Source of the DNA: Heliocidaris tuberculata
Taxonomy: Eukaryota > Echinodermata > Echinoidea > Camarodonta > Echinometridae
Reading direction: 5' to 3'
DNA: 64,000 nt
Assembly: GCA_025618425.1 (NCBI GenBank)
Contig: CM046851.1
Location: 703,269 to 767,268 of the forward strand
Position 1 is the stretch's first letter. Each line of letters starts with the position of its first letter. The position numbers and the translations under genes are program-made. Positions 10,510 through 22,220 of this stretch are shown here, in pieces. Under the pieces are notes generated by a model. It was not told where the DNA came from and did no database searches. It saw only the letters and a program-made list of their open reading frames with translations.

Positions 10510-13500
10510 TATCATCGACATCATCATTATCATCATTATCGTCATATAAATAATAGTAATAAGAAGAAGGAGGAGGAGGAGGAAAGAAGAAGAATTTACT
10601 TATAGTAACTAAGTACTGCCTTTCTTTACCTACCATTTACAAACACTATTACGCAAACACTACGTATAATTATGCTGCTTGTGTTTAAATCATTCTCTTG
10701 TAAGAGTGTGCATTTTGCCATGCAAAATTACTAATTTCCATTAAGTTACTTAGACAATATCCATGGACCTTGTATCTTATGAGCCTCATGAAACGATTAC
10801 TTACCAACCGACAATAGCAAAAATAAGACGACTGAGCGCACCACGAGAAGACATATCATGCAGCCAATCCCGGTAAGGCAACCGATAAGATAGAGAAAAA
10901 TCTTCGGGAAGGGCAGACGATCCGCTATCACACCAAGCAGTAATTTTCCCGCCATTTCAGAGACGCCGAGAGTTGTCACGACCCAGGGTACCACGCGCTT
11001 TTCAAATCCAACAGAGAGTAGAAAGTCGCCCTAAAGAATATAAAGAAATAAAGAGCTATATTCAGGAAGAAGACAAGGAGAGCTATAGTATACCTTTTTG
11101 AAAGAAAAACGTGAAATCAATCTACTGAAAATTTGAGGGTCTAATTTTTCATCAGAGAAAGGTCTGGACTGAAAACAAAAAGAAAGAAATTGAGAGGAAT
11201 TAAATGCGACAGTAGCAAGACGGTACGACATACACAACAGGAAAAGAAAGAGGGGGGGGGGAGAGGGGGGTGCTATACCTCAGCTGCACTGACAACATCG
11301 ACACCAGACCGATAATAAACCGAAAAAATTACATTCAAGATTCAAGATTCAAGATTCAAGATTCATTTATTTTTCGATACCAGTTCATAAATCATATAAA
11401 GTATTTACATTGTAGAAGAAACTCATCATTCAAACATAACGCATATGGACTTGGTTTTACATTACCCCTATTGGCCAAGATTCTGCCGATTTGCAGTCGG
11501 TTCGGAATAGGTTTGGCACTGCATACTGGGGCATAAAGCGCACACACAGAGATGCAGATCTTACCACGTTAATGTATAAGAACGAGTTCATGACCCCTAC
11601 TCCCATGACGCAGCAGCCGAGGATCCAAACATCCGGGTAGAGTATTGATCGATGCTTCGTCCAGAATCTGAGTGGCGCTTCGGTACCGGCTTCGTCTCTA
11701 ACCTCTACTGCCGTTCGACCTGGTAAAACGATTTCCGAGGTAACTACAGAAACAGCTACATCACCGGAGTTTGGGGCTTGTGAAGAGCAGGCATCCTTCT
11801 CCTTTTCACTGTCGACAATCTTATCCCGCAGAAGGGGTTTTGATTCTTCCCCTGTCTCTTCACGGTTACCTCGTGTACTTGGACTTTTTCCCTCAGCCGT
11901 GTTTACTTGGCTATCTGGTAGTCGGTCATTCTTCGGTTGTACTGGTGTGTTTGTATATTTTCCACGATGACTATCTGGAGGCGAAACGGCCCGGTCGCGG
12001 ATCATACCTTCCTTCGTTTCATCCTCGTCCGTATCCAGGGGAGCTGGAGTTGAAGGGGAAGGAGGATAATAGACTATAACGGCTGAGATGCCCACAACGA
12101 GGAGTAGGCTCCCGACGATGCGCAACATGACCCTCCATTTCCAGCGCTCGATGAGGGCGTACGTCAAGGGTCCTAAACACAGCATACCTGAAAAAATATG
12201 CGAAAAACGGCGATTTGTTTGGTGACTTATTTTGTCTGTTTTAAATTTCATTTTGTTTGTTTGCGGTCAATATCCTTCGCTAACTGAATTCTTAATAAAA
12301 CACTCCTCCTAACCCTAAGCCTAACTCTGAACCTAAACCCAACCTAAAACCCAACTCCGATCCCAACCCAAATTCTATATCTTTGAGCTGGAGCTTTGGC
12401 TGAGCAGCTTATAATAGGAAAAGCTTGACTTCCACACCTGCGCTACTGCCTGTCATGGCGAACATGGTAGCACGCGCACAGTTGGTGACGGGGAAGTACC
12501 GGAGTATCAGATCCATGGATGCCAGAGACGCGCAAGCACTCCCGACACCAAACATCACGCTGTATGTTAAGTAGATGAGAGGAAAGACAGTGATCAAAGA
12601 CGTCGACATGCACGATGTGAAGCAGAGGATGACACCGACCAGAGCGACGGCACGGTTGTTGAAGCGGTAGATTAGCGGTGTTACGAAGACGCCCGACAAC
12701 GTCGAAAGTCCGATGGGAATGGATCCCGCCCATGCTGAAAGAAAAGAGAGAGAGTGAGACGTTCATTTTCTGTATTAAAAAAAACAAAACAAGATGAATG
12801 CGACTGCGTCTCCTATATGCCTCCGCCTAAATTCAGTTGATGGCTCAAACTGTTCTTGAAATTATTGTGATAACCAGAATAAAAAACCTCTAATTACATG
12901 TTAATTGACCTATTTGACATTTGACTTTACACCTTATGACCCAAAGTCTGATCACTTTATCTCCTCCTAGTCATGAATACAAATAGTTGAGATATGGTGA
13001 TAACAAAGGTAAAAAACATTAATTTCATATACACCTGTATAATGACCTCTATGACCTGTCACCTTTGACCTACGTGAACAAAAATCCTATCACTTCGTCT
13101 CATTATGGTGATGCATACTAGTTCCAAGTTTGAAGTCAATGGATCAAATGGTTCTTGAGATATCACGTAAAGGCTAAAACCTGCAATTTCAGAATTGACC
13201 TCTATGACCTTTGACCTTTGACCTACGTACCCCAAAATCTAATCAGATCGTCTTCCTATGGTGATATATACTAGTACCAAGTTTGAAGTTCATACCTCAA
13301 ATGGTTCTTGAGATATCGCGTTAACAAGGCTAACACCTGAAAGTTCAGAAATTGACTTGTGACCTTTGACCTACATACCCCAAAATCTAATGAGATCGTC
13401 TTCCTGTGGTGATACATACTAGTACCAAGTTTAAAGTCATACCTCAAATGGTTCTTGAGTTATCGTGAGAACGAGGCTAACTCCTGAAATTTCAGCAATT

Positions 13501-14880
13501 GGCTTCTGTGACCTTTGACCTACATACCCCAAAATCTAATCAGATCCTCTTCCTATGGTGATACATACTAGCACCAAGTTTAAAGTTCATACCTCAAATG
13601 GTTCTTGAGTTATCGCTAGAACGAGGCTAACACCTAAAATTTCAGAAATTGGCCTCTGTGACGTTGACCTTTGACCTACGTACCCCAAAATCTAATGAGA
13701 TCGTCTTCCTATGTTGATACATACTAGTACCAAGTTCAAAGTTCATACCTCAAATGGTTCTTGAGATATCGCGTTAACAAGGCTAACACCTGCAATTTCA
13801 GAAATTGACTTGTGACCTTTGACCTACATACCCCAAAATCTAATCAGATCCTCTTCCTATGGTGATACATACTAGCACCAAGTTTAAAGTTCATACCTCA
13901 AATGGTTTTTGAGTTATCGCTAGAACGAGGCTAACACCTGAAATTTCAGAAATTTCAGAAATTGGCCTTGACCTTTGACCTACGTACCCCAAAATCTAAT
14001 CAGATCGTCTTCCTATGGTGATACATACTAGCACCAAGTTTGAAGTTCTTACCTCATGTGGTTCTTGAGTTATCGCTAGAATGAGAAAGCGGGACGACGG
14101 ACGGACGGTCGGACGGACAACCCGAAAACATAATGCCTCCGGCACCACCTTCGGTGGGCGGAAGCATAAAAATCATTATCAAGTAAACATGAAACACGAT
14201 CGCAAAGACTTTCTTGAAATCAACTCAAGGCAAGCTTCAATACCCTATTTTTATATCACTTTGGAATCATGTGAGGATTACGTGATAGGTTGAATTTTCG
14301 AAATCTTTGCGATTGTGTTACGAGTAAAATCTTTTAATCAGTTTTCATTTTTTTTTTTGGAAACAATAAAAACGCTTTTAATTTCAAATTACAATCATAC
14401 GAAACTTCTCGGTGTCTCATTCCCTTACTCAACGCAGTAGCTCAATTGTGTTTCATCAGTAACCTGGTTACATCTACTAGCTTGTATTATTTGCTCATAA
14501 TGCTTCTAGGACAACTACCATCCCCGGACAGCTACCTCCGTCAATCTCCCTAGTTACAGGGGATGTCATATTTCAAAGAGAGATCATCCCTCTCGTGGTA
14601 GTTATCCTCAGGAGTAAGGGTAGTCGTTGGAAAGAATTCCGGGATTGTAACCAGCTGGTAACCGTCTTGGGGTGTATTTTTTTTCTGAATAGAGCCTCAC
14701 TCCACAAATTTGAAACTCTGATTTTTTGTTTCTGTCTTGTCGGAATATTTGTCTACCCCCCCCCCCCCCCCCCCGAAAAGTAGTCTAGCAACAACCCCGT
14801 AGCGGTCAAATGAACATTAAAAGATAATGAAAGAAAGTACGGGAAGAAAGATCTTTTGACCTCTCAAAACCTTACTTCTA

Positions 14881-14927
<47 letters not shown>

Positions 14928-17900
14928 GTCTTGGGATGCGGTTACTGGTGCACATAATGTTTACTTTATCGTTTTTATCTGTCAAAATAAGAAATAAGGC
15001 ATTGTATTTTCTTTCTTACATCGCTTCTTACTGATAATCTCTTCCTGCTATCCTGTTTTTCATACGTCCAGAGATAACAACAGTTATATTCAGAATAGCT
15101 CTTCCGTCTTGCGTGGCATTTTAACAATCAATTTCCCTTCTGTAATGTCCAATTTTCTTCTTATCTGAATTGGAGTTGTGTATATTCATGGTCATCAATC
15201 AATAATACTTTTTAAACAGAAATGAAAAAGGTCAGTTTCTTGAGGCGGTTGAGAAACTGAACAAGCATCACAAATGGACATATTTTCGTGAATAGCCAGA
15301 AGGGCGGCATAGCTTGAAAATTGTGCACTTTTGTCTAAAAGCCCCAAATTTGGCACATGTGTTAATAATTCCATTCTGAACAATATTTGATATGGAAGCG
15401 CTTTCAAAAACACAATTTTAAGAAGAAGGTGTATAGTGTTTGCAGAATCAAGTAGATATAACGTAATATAAATTTAAGGTGTATGGAGGAGATTGGTATT
15501 AAAAGCAGAAGAGAAAAGGAGAAAAGGAAAAGGAAAAGGAGGGAGGCGGAAATAAGAAAATACATGCATTCACATCGTAGAGTACATAATTATACATAGA
15601 AGTAGTTTAACTATAAATGCAAATCTATATAAATAAGAACAAATCAATATCCAGTCTTAGAATATGAGGTCTGCGAGACATTATATTATTATACAAATGA
15701 ATGGAGTTGTGCACAAAAGATTGCCTCGTTCGTGCTTTTGCGGAGCCGAATACATAACACCATATAGCAAAAGCCTAGCAATTGTTTTTTTTTTCCTTTC
15801 TTTCTTGCTTTTTTTTTCTCTCTCTCTCCTTCTTTTTGACGTTTGCCTCGATCTTCAGATGTTGCACAAAGTGATAGCAAGCAACTTGTTTTCTTCAATC
15901 GTGCGATAGTTTTCTAGATCCTCTTTTCATGGTAGTTTGGCTACAAAAATCGTTATCCCTCGCTTTCTTTTTGAAGCAAACAAGATTAATAGCTTAAAAT
16001 TCTCTTCAATGGCGATTAAAGGATTTTTAAGAATACTCCAATCAGCCGTATTTGACAGCAGTAAAATCAATTCACTCTCTGAAGCGAAACTGGGAAGTGC
16101 ATAGCGCTGTTGTCGTGTTGTTCAATTTCCAAATTAGTGTTCCAGGCATGTAGCCCGACCAGACGCTGTGCGAAGGACACCAAGGCTTTCATTGCGACAC
16201 CCCTCAACATTTGTCGCTAAAAACAATGTACAAAATTAATTTAAAATGTATGTTAAACTTCCAATTTTACGTTATACTCACATGAAATCGATTGCTTGGA
16301 TGGATTTGTTGAAGTTCAATCCCCAGCAAGCCATCAGGCAATGTCCACAGGGTATAGAATTTCAACTTTTGACTGCCAAAACTTGTCCATCTCCGTACCG
16401 TTTAGTGTATAGTGTATAGTTACGCACGGGTGTGACCTTTCAAAAAGTGCAGCGATTACATTCTGCTATTACGGACTGTGGGCAGATGACACAATAAATC
16501 ATCGTTTTGGGTAAGTTGTAAGTTGGTTAACTAAATTTAACTTAATGAATGCAATCAATCAATAGTTGAAGTTTTATTTAGTTTAATTTTTAGATGAAAA
16601 ATATATGTAATTTCAGCGAAAAGCATGTAGTCGCACTTTTGTAGTCGCGGTTCGCAACGCCAGAGAATGGGCAGCTCGTAAGAAGCGACAGCGCTGTGTA
16701 CATGTAGTATAGTTACCAGGCATGCCGAGCATTGTGGGTTTGCTTGGAGGACTCTTAAAGGGGAAGTCCGGTCCAAGAATTGCGTGGTTTTAACAGAAGC
16801 AGAAAAATCAGACCAACAGAACAAAAAACATTTGAGGAAAGTCGGACAACTAATAAGAAAGTTGTGTATTTTTTGAACGACATGAAAAACTAGGGAACAC
16901 TTTGAAAATCACTAGACAAACTGGCAACTCTTTTATGAGTATGTGACGTCATTCCCTCACAACTCACCAATTATTTTGTTTATATAGATAATACAATTTC
17001 TCAATTTTTGTCCAAGAATATGATTTCCTCATAACTTGAACCATGTTACATGTATATTTATAGTACGGTGATATGTTTTTGCATGCACTCTTAAAAAAGT
17101 TGGGCAAAAAAATGCCCAATTTTTAACCAACACTGGGCAACATACTGTCCACACAACTTTTGGTTAAAATTTGCCCAACTGATGTTGGGCAATCCATTTA
17201 CTATGTTGTTGGGCAAATTAAATTGCCCATCAGTTGGTGACCCATTAGATTTTACCCAACTCTACAATTGCCCAACTGTTGGTTATATTCTCAGTTGGGT
17301 AATTATTGCCCAACCAATCTTACCCAATAGGATTGCCCAACCCTCTATTTGTTCAGCTGTTTGGTAACAAATATCATGTGGTTGGGCAAATTCAGCTGCC
17401 CAATTTATTGTTTCCTTTTTCCTCCAACCTAGGTAAAAAAAAAATGAAATCTGCTTGTTACGTCCTTCTGGGTCTTAACCTAATCAATCCTAACCTATCC
17501 TATTTTAAGCTATCCTATCCTATATCTTAACCTATCCTATCCTAGTCCTATCATATCCAGTTAGTGTGTGTGTGTGTAATTGGGTTTTTACAGACGTGTA
17601 TCAATCAGATATGATTATTTACGTCTGGGACCGACCTTTAACGTCACCATCCGAAAGACGTGACTCAGTCTCGAACCTGGGTCCGCTGAATCAGTTTATA
17701 ACTTCCATTGTTAGCTGGATTACAGGCGCACGCTACAACGCCTAGTTTAGTGCAAACTAGTGCAAGCTTTTATATACCCCTTATATTTTGTTATGCATTC
17801 GGTGACAGTTAGTAAATCGGGCCACCCCAAACCATACGCTACTAAAAATTCATGAATATTCAATATTCATATAAGTGTTTTCCCCAATATTGGGTAAAAA

Positions 17901-19231
17901 TATTTACCACAAGTTGGGCAAAAGCGAATTTCTAACCAACCATCAGTTACCCAACAAAATTTACCCAACTGGCAAAGGAAATGTGACAAAATTACACAAC
18001 TACAGGGCAACAAGTACCCAACCCATAATTACCAAATACTGTTGGTAAATATATGCCCAATATTTAGGTAAAAAGTATTGACCAATATTGGTTACACCAC
18101 TCGAGTGTCCAGTTGGTTAATAATAGCCCAGAATTGGGAATATTTTTAACCAACCAGCAGTTACCCAACTAAATTTACCCAACATTTTAAGAGTGTGTAT
18201 GCACCTTCACAAAATATTTTTTGATCTAAAAAATATCTCGAGTGTTGTAAAAAATATTACATATTCATAATAAATATCTATGTATATCCTGTCAAAAATT
18301 TGTATTATTCATGATTTTCAGCGAAAGATATTTAGGCTACTCGGTATTATATCAAAATCATACTCGACTCTTCCAAATTTGAAATACTCTGGATTATGTA
18401 AAAGATATATGGACACTCAAATACGTGGATTATCTACATATGGTCATTTAAATATGAAAATACATTAATAAAGTAAAACGATGCAAAGTAAACCATATCA
18501 GATGAAAACTGCTCCTATATACATATAGTTAGCCTGGTTCACCGCTTAGCCAAAATAATTCTAGGCCTATCGTCATTTCATCTTCAGGGGAGCGTTTCAT
18601 CAAGCATTTTGTCAGTGATTTTTACTGACAAATTTGCTCTCAGCCAATCAGATGCAAGGATTTTAGTAGCTTATAACACTTGTCGGAAAAAATATCCGAC
18701 AAATCCTTTCATGAAACGCTCCCCAGATATAGTCACTCTTCTATTTTTCTATTCTATTTTTCTCTCATTTTTTTATTAGTCTGAAATACGTATAGTATAC
18801 ATAGTACATACTATGTATGTACCACATGAATGTCATATTTTTGTTAAAAATACATGTACATTATTTTGTTCATTTATTACTCTGTATTATTTATTGAAAA
18901 GTTGAAAATGAATTCATCATTAAATTGAAATTGAATTGAAATGGTTTATATTCCATAAAGTGCCACTCATTTTTGTTAATAAGTATATCACTCATGCACA
19001 GTCATATCATCTAGGGTCGCTATAGATATCAAGGCATGTTTTAATGGAGCCTGCAAGTGTCAACTTACACGTAGCGGTTGAAGTTGTTTGAAATTCTTCC
19101 TGGAGCGCAATGAAGGTTATGCTATAACAGTAGTATATCCCGAAGCAGACGAAATGCATGAAGAAACTAGCTACGGTGACAACCCATCCCCATCTCTGAG
19201 CCAGATACGCGCTGCATCGTCGCACATCCAT
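9422..19231 (-). CDS. SLC16-like (monocarboxylate transporter family) carrier, complete six-exon gene
   Basis: Coding exons, in order on the minus strand: 19231-19069, 12734-12438, 12187-11565, 11030-10805, 10225-10082, 9633-9422. They sum to 1665 nt, 554 residues plus stop, with every splice phase matching. The protein has the SLC16 layout: RWGW at the start of helix 1 (residues 13-16), the YRFNNR loop after helix 2, six helices, a long charged cytoplasmic loop (about 195-331), then six more helices with GKLLLGVIADR (389-399) between helices 8 and 9. In family members such as MCT1 an Asp/Arg pair in helix 8 takes part in proton and substrate handling; the equivalent spots here appear to be E386 and K390. 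It sits in a membrane; substrate cannot be read from sequence. Start codon 19229-19231 has a good context (AACAACATGG). The first half of the family signature is missing, so it fits an orphan SLC16-type member better than MCT1-4. Confidence 0.93.
10082..10225 (-). CDS. SLC16-like carrier exon 5
   Basis: Between acceptor cgccag and donor GTAAGA; phase 1 on both sides; residues 437-484. Encodes helices 10-11 (VVMTIADVLSYSI, VVMVMQGIGFMVGAVF). The intron toward exon 4 (10226-10804) holds an ATA/AAT microsatellite at 10441-10510 and an AAG/GAG patch at 10559-10595. Confidence 0.93.
10805..11030 (-). CDS. SLC16-like carrier exon 4
   Basis: Acceptor ctttag, donor GTAAGT; residues 362-436. Holds the family's loop motif GKLLLGVIADR and helices 8-9 (FLYLIGCLTGIGCMICLLVV). 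The intron toward exon 3 (11031-11564) contains a LINE-type 3' tail at 11330-11430. Confidence 0.94.
11330..11430 (-). mobile_element. Non-LTR retrotransposon 3' tail remnant
   Basis: On the minus strand this reads AATAAATGAATCTTGAATC and then repeats the heptamer CTTGAAT four times, the usual end of LINE-type elements. No coding part remains. Confidence 0.55.
11565..12187 (-). CDS. SLC16-like carrier exon 3, with the long cytoplasmic loop
   Basis: Acceptor ttttcag, donor GTAAGA; residues 154-361. Encodes helices 5-6 (LRIVGSLLLVVGISAVIVYY), then a 135-residue polar loop rich in Ser, Pro, Asp, Glu and Lys, then helix 7 (VWILGCCVMGVGVMNSFLYI). The plus-strand frame at 11771-12079 is its shadow. 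Confidence 0.94.
12438..12734 (-). CDS. SLC16-like carrier exon 2
   Basis: Acceptor ctttcag, donor GTGTGG; residues 55-153. Encodes helices 2-4 with the loop YRFNNRAVALVG, matching the NRFGARPV-type loop of SLC16 proteins. The 250-bp intron after it (12188-12437) carries CCTAAC-like words at 12300-12370. Confidence 0.94.
12812..14168. repeat. Tandem array in SLC16-like intron 1, units with AGGTCA direct repeats
   Basis: At least six units of about 150 bp share a block beginning TGACCTTTGACCTAC and containing CCAAGTTTGAAGTTCATACC and CTCAAATGGTTCTTGAG. The core TGACCTTTGACCT starts at 13205, 13360, 13509, 13665, 13813 and 13969; spacings are 155, 149, 156, 148, 156, so alternate units are 304-305 bp apart. 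The element ends in GACGGACGGACGG words and ATAATGCCTCCGG; ATGCCTCCGCC near 12817 looks like the matching inverted end. Confidence 0.85.
14881..14931. repeat. (TC)n microsatellite
   Basis: Almost pure TC dinucleotide tract in SLC16-like intron 1. Confidence 0.9.
16755..17040 (+). repeat. MITE half-copy, TTAAAGGGGAAGTCC family
   Basis: Homologous to the reverse complement of 41641-41884: the shared run includes AGAAGCAGAAAAATCAGAC, GGACAACTAATAAGAAAG and CTCACAACTCACCAATTATT. Only one terminal end (TTAAAGGGG) is visible, so the copy is likely truncated. It resembles the 591-bp MITE in its subterminal words (GAAGCAG, AATAAGAAAGTT), suggesting related families. Confidence 0.7.
17086..18195. repeat. 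TTGGGCAA-rich palindromic element, about 1.1 kb
   Basis: Ends are inverted repeats: CACTCTTAAAAAAGTTGGG and CCCAACATTTTAAGAGTG. The interior is packed with short words of the type TTGGGCAAATT and its complement AATTGCCCAA, many in inverted order. A SINE-like insertion sits near the middle (17570-17765). Confidence 0.8.
17570..17765 (-). mobile_element. tRNA-like SINE remnant nested in the TTGGGCAA element
   Basis: On the minus strand it reads a tRNA-like head (GTAGCGTGCGCC, then CCCAGGTTCGAGACTGAGTC, which fits an RNA polymerase III B box), then CGTCTTTCGGATGGTGACG, GGTCGGTCCCAGACGT and a (CA)n tail. The CTTTCGGAT..GACGTTAAA..GGTCCC core resembles a conserved SINE segment seen across invertebrates; this is from memory. 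Confidence 0.55.
18587..18724. repeat. Palindromic MITE, CTCAGCCAATCAGATGCAAG family
   Basis: Termini GGGGAGCGTTTCAT and ATGAAACGCTCCCC are perfect inverted repeats; the core matches 929-1192. Confidence 0.85.
19069..19231 (-). CDS. SLC16-like carrier exon 1 (start codon)
   Basis: ATG at 19229-19231; donor GTAAGT. Residues 1-54. Short N-terminus, then RWGWVVTVASFFMHFVCFGI, the first helix, and the start of the extracellular segment EEFQTTSTAT. The downstream exon continues it as SWAGSIPIGLS, as in SLC16 proteins. Confidence 0.92.
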
Positions 19232-20937
19232 GTTGTTTATTTGACCTGAATGCGATCGATGTTGAACTGCATCTAACCAGGTCTAACTCATCGTCTCGCT
19301 TAGTCCACTGCCTGGACTGTTCGCGCACGAACGCGATCCGTTGAGAAAATAATACACCCCCAACGCTAAAACTGATATAGCCCTTCCAAATCGACCGTCG
19401 CAAACATTTTTCGACGGGTGAAATTATGGGGATCGCGCGATTAGTGGAGAGTCGCGCTCTGTGTGGGATATACGTGTAGAGAAAGAGCAGCGTTAGGGAA
19501 TAAACCAAATATAAAAAACGGATAGAATCTAGACTAATGACGCATGTGCCCAGACGACATATACAATCTAGGAGATGGCAGTTCTGGATAATTCCGTAGT
19601 CAAACTCAGCTAGAAATCCGGTTCTGCACTGTCTTGCAGAAGTTCATATGCATAATATGTATTTGCTCACGACAATAGCGTTCGTATGGTTTCGCTGAGC
19701 AAGCTGAAAGAGAAAATTATCCAGTAGAATAATATCTCCGAGGTCGAGGGCATGAATGAGACAATAGGTTTGGGGAAAAGGGCTACGTAGATGTGGATAC
19801 ATGTACTATATGATGACCTCCATATTCCATAATCCAATGTTGCAGTACCTTTTTGGTTTTATGTGAGATGAGAGCAAGGAAATGTAACTTAGTTACATTT
19901 CCCTGATATTTGTGCGTGTTTGCAGATCGTACAAGTGCCACATGGGTATTGAATCAAGGTACATAGAGATAATTCGTTTTTCCTATCCCAAAACGGAAAA
20001 AGGAAAAACAGAATATTGACTAAAAAACCGTTTCAATTTTTCGTTTTACAAACAGAAAAACGGTCGTGTGTTAATATTTTTTTTAGGTAGAAAAATTGGA
20101 AAACGAAAATATGAATAAACTAATTGTTTTTATGTTTTACTGTTTTAAAAGAATCGTTTTTCCATTTTTTTTCTTTCAAAAATGAGAAATTGATCACCTT
20201 TTTTTGATTTATATTTCTGTTTTTTTATTTTTATTTTTAAAAATTAGAAAATTAAACACCTTTTCCGATTTTGTTTTTCCGTTTTTCCGTTTTTGCAAAC
20301 TGAAAATTGAACACCCGTTTTCTGATTCTGTTTTTCTGTTTTTCTGTTTTTGCTTTTGGTAATTGAATAATTGAATAAATGAAGACTGCCCTCTACGGCG
20401 AAAAAAATATATGGCGTGAACTGAAGTAGGTCACCAAGTAAGTACACTCGTGCGTGGAATTGCCAATTTAAAGAGTGCCGGATTGCCTGCTGCATACACA
20501 TAAAAGCTCCATTTACGTATGAGCAAGGAGTTATCACAGTACCAGTGTATGGGCATCATTGATCTCTCCCACAGTGTATCGACTTTAACTTGGGTGGGGC
20601 GGGGGGGGGGGGGGCACGACCCTGAATTGGATGTTGAATAAAAGAAGAAATATTGACAATCGTAGTTTTTACCTGAAGAATCGCTTTAGATATTATGATC
20701 GGTCACCGTCATAATTATGCAGTTATACGGGAGAAGAGACCGAGGGTTACAGTGATTCAGTTCGCTTTTCCCTTCCCATGCAGGCACAGGTGACGCCAAA
20801 TCATTAATAATGGTAATAATAAACAAGCTCATATATAGGGACATTATATCATAACGTGATAATTATGTAGCACAAGAACGGACTATTGTGTTTTTAAATT
20901 ATTATCACCATTGTTATTATTATTATTATCATTAGTA

Positions 20938-20998
<61 letters not shown>

Positions 20999-21034
20999 CT
21001 CATTAATATTACCATTGTTATTTATTATTATTTA

Positions 21035-21066
<32 letters not shown>

Positions 21067-21198
21067 TATTATTATTAATATATTATTTATCATTACGTCT
21101 TAACCAACCCATTGGAACTCTTCACCAAGTGACCGTCATGTTCATTTTCTATGGATAAACTTTTTTTTAACCAAGTCACTGTCTTATGTTATACTAAT
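19232..21198. other. 5' flank of the SLC16-like gene, no gene seen
   Basis: Probable promoter and 5' UTR territory, but no TATA box or initiator could be placed. It contains a 25-bp perfect palindrome near 19879-19903 (GGAAATGTAACTTAG and complement), a stretch at 19975-20360 built from TTTTTCCGTTTTT-like words in both orientations, a poly-G run at 20598-20614, and (TAG)n and (TTA)n tracts at 20938-21090. Confidence 0.6.
20938..20998. repeat. (TAG)n microsatellite
   Basis: About 20 uninterrupted TAG units, followed at 21020-21090 by a TTA-rich tract. Confidence 0.92.
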
Positions 21199-21698
21199 NN
21201 NNNNNNNNNNNNNNNNNNNNNNNNNNNNNNNNNNNNNNNNNNNNNNNNNNNNNNNNNNNNNNNNNNNNNNNNNNNNNNNNNNNNNNNNNNNNNNNNNNNN
21301 NNNNNNNNNNNNNNNNNNNNNNNNNNNNNNNNNNNNNNNNNNNNNNNNNNNNNNNNNNNNNNNNNNNNNNNNNNNNNNNNNNNNNNNNNNNNNNNNNNNN
21401 NNNNNNNNNNNNNNNNNNNNNNNNNNNNNNNNNNNNNNNNNNNNNNNNNNNNNNNNNNNNNNNNNNNNNNNNNNNNNNNNNNNNNNNNNNNNNNNNNNNN
21501 NNNNNNNNNNNNNNNNNNNNNNNNNNNNNNNNNNNNNNNNNNNNNNNNNNNNNNNNNNNNNNNNNNNNNNNNNNNNNNNNNNNNNNNNNNNNNNNNNNNN
21601 NNNNNNNNNNNNNNNNNNNNNNNNNNNNNNNNNNNNNNNNNNNNNNNNNNNNNNNNNNNNNNNNNNNNNNNNNNNNNNNNNNNNNNNNNNNNNNNNNN
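21199..21698. other. Assembly gap (500 N)
   Basis: Exactly 500 N, a round number that suggests a placeholder rather than a measured gap. The microsatellites just left of it may have broken the assembly. Confidence 0.99.
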
Positions 21699-22047
21699 TC
21701 CTTTCAGCAACCGACATCCTTCCACAGTGGGATAAGCAAATCCAAAGCCTGTGTTTCAAGTCAACAACATCATTGAAAAAATTGTAGGAGCAGTACCTGA
21801 CTGGACAGCATCTATCTCAGACAACCAGATGCAGTGAGTGTAGTAACACAGCAGATTTAAGAACTGTAGAATTAAGGAGAATAATGTATCATACCACATT
21901 ATGTTCAGTGTTAAATGTGGGTGCTGGCGTAAGAAGCAGTGGTTTGGTCACATTGGTGTGACTCTCCGACAACCAGTTATGTTTGTAGAAAGAATGCAGT
22001 GATTAGACCAAAAGAAGATAGTTGCAACATCCTTATTAGTGCTGATA

Positions 22048-22220
22048 CAGTGAAACGTGTCATAGTGGCAACCTCTCTGTATAAAGTCCAACTGTCTTTG
22101 AACATCAGTATTGCTTTCCTTAAGGAAGAAATGTTTTAGAACCTGTCTATAAAGTCCAACAGTCTACAGTGACCACTCTTCCGTTTCCTAGGTTGGTCTT
22201 TATAGACGGGTTTTTAACTG
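22048..22220. mobile_element. Pogo/Tigger-like MITE, diverged copy
   Basis: Flanked by TA on both sides; the ends CAGTGAAACGTGTCATAG and TATAGACGGGTTTTTAACTG are weak inverted repeats, and TATAAAGTCCAAC pairs with GGTTGGTCTTTATA inside. Confidence 0.55.

Larger units (their letters stand above)
12735..19068 (-). other. Intron 1 of the SLC16-like gene (6.3 kb)
   Basis: Bounded by donor GTAAGT (19063-19068) and acceptor ctttcag. Besides the AGGTCA array and the elements listed separately it holds a (TC)n tract at 14881-14931, a poly-C run at 14756-14774, and AT-rich unique-looking DNA at 14170-16750 and 18200-19000. No additional exon was recognised. Confidence 0.8.

Noticed and set aside
11771..12079. 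102-residue plus-strand frame
   Set aside because: Shadow of SLC16-like exon 3 on the opposite strand, with no recognisable domain.
12300..12370. CCTAAC-like repeats resembling telomere sequence
   Set aside because: Too degenerate and short, and inside an intron; an interstitial telomere tract cannot be claimed.
12990..14070. CRISPR-like array
   Set aside because: Units are contiguous homologous repeats of about 150 bp without unique spacers, in an animal intron.
17600..17760. Functional tRNA gene
   Set aside because: A B-box-like word is present but no cloverleaf can be completed; fits a SINE better.
19167..19508. 113-residue minus-strand frame overlapping the SLC16-like start
   Set aside because: Different frame from the carrier exon, no domain, lies mostly in the 5' flank.
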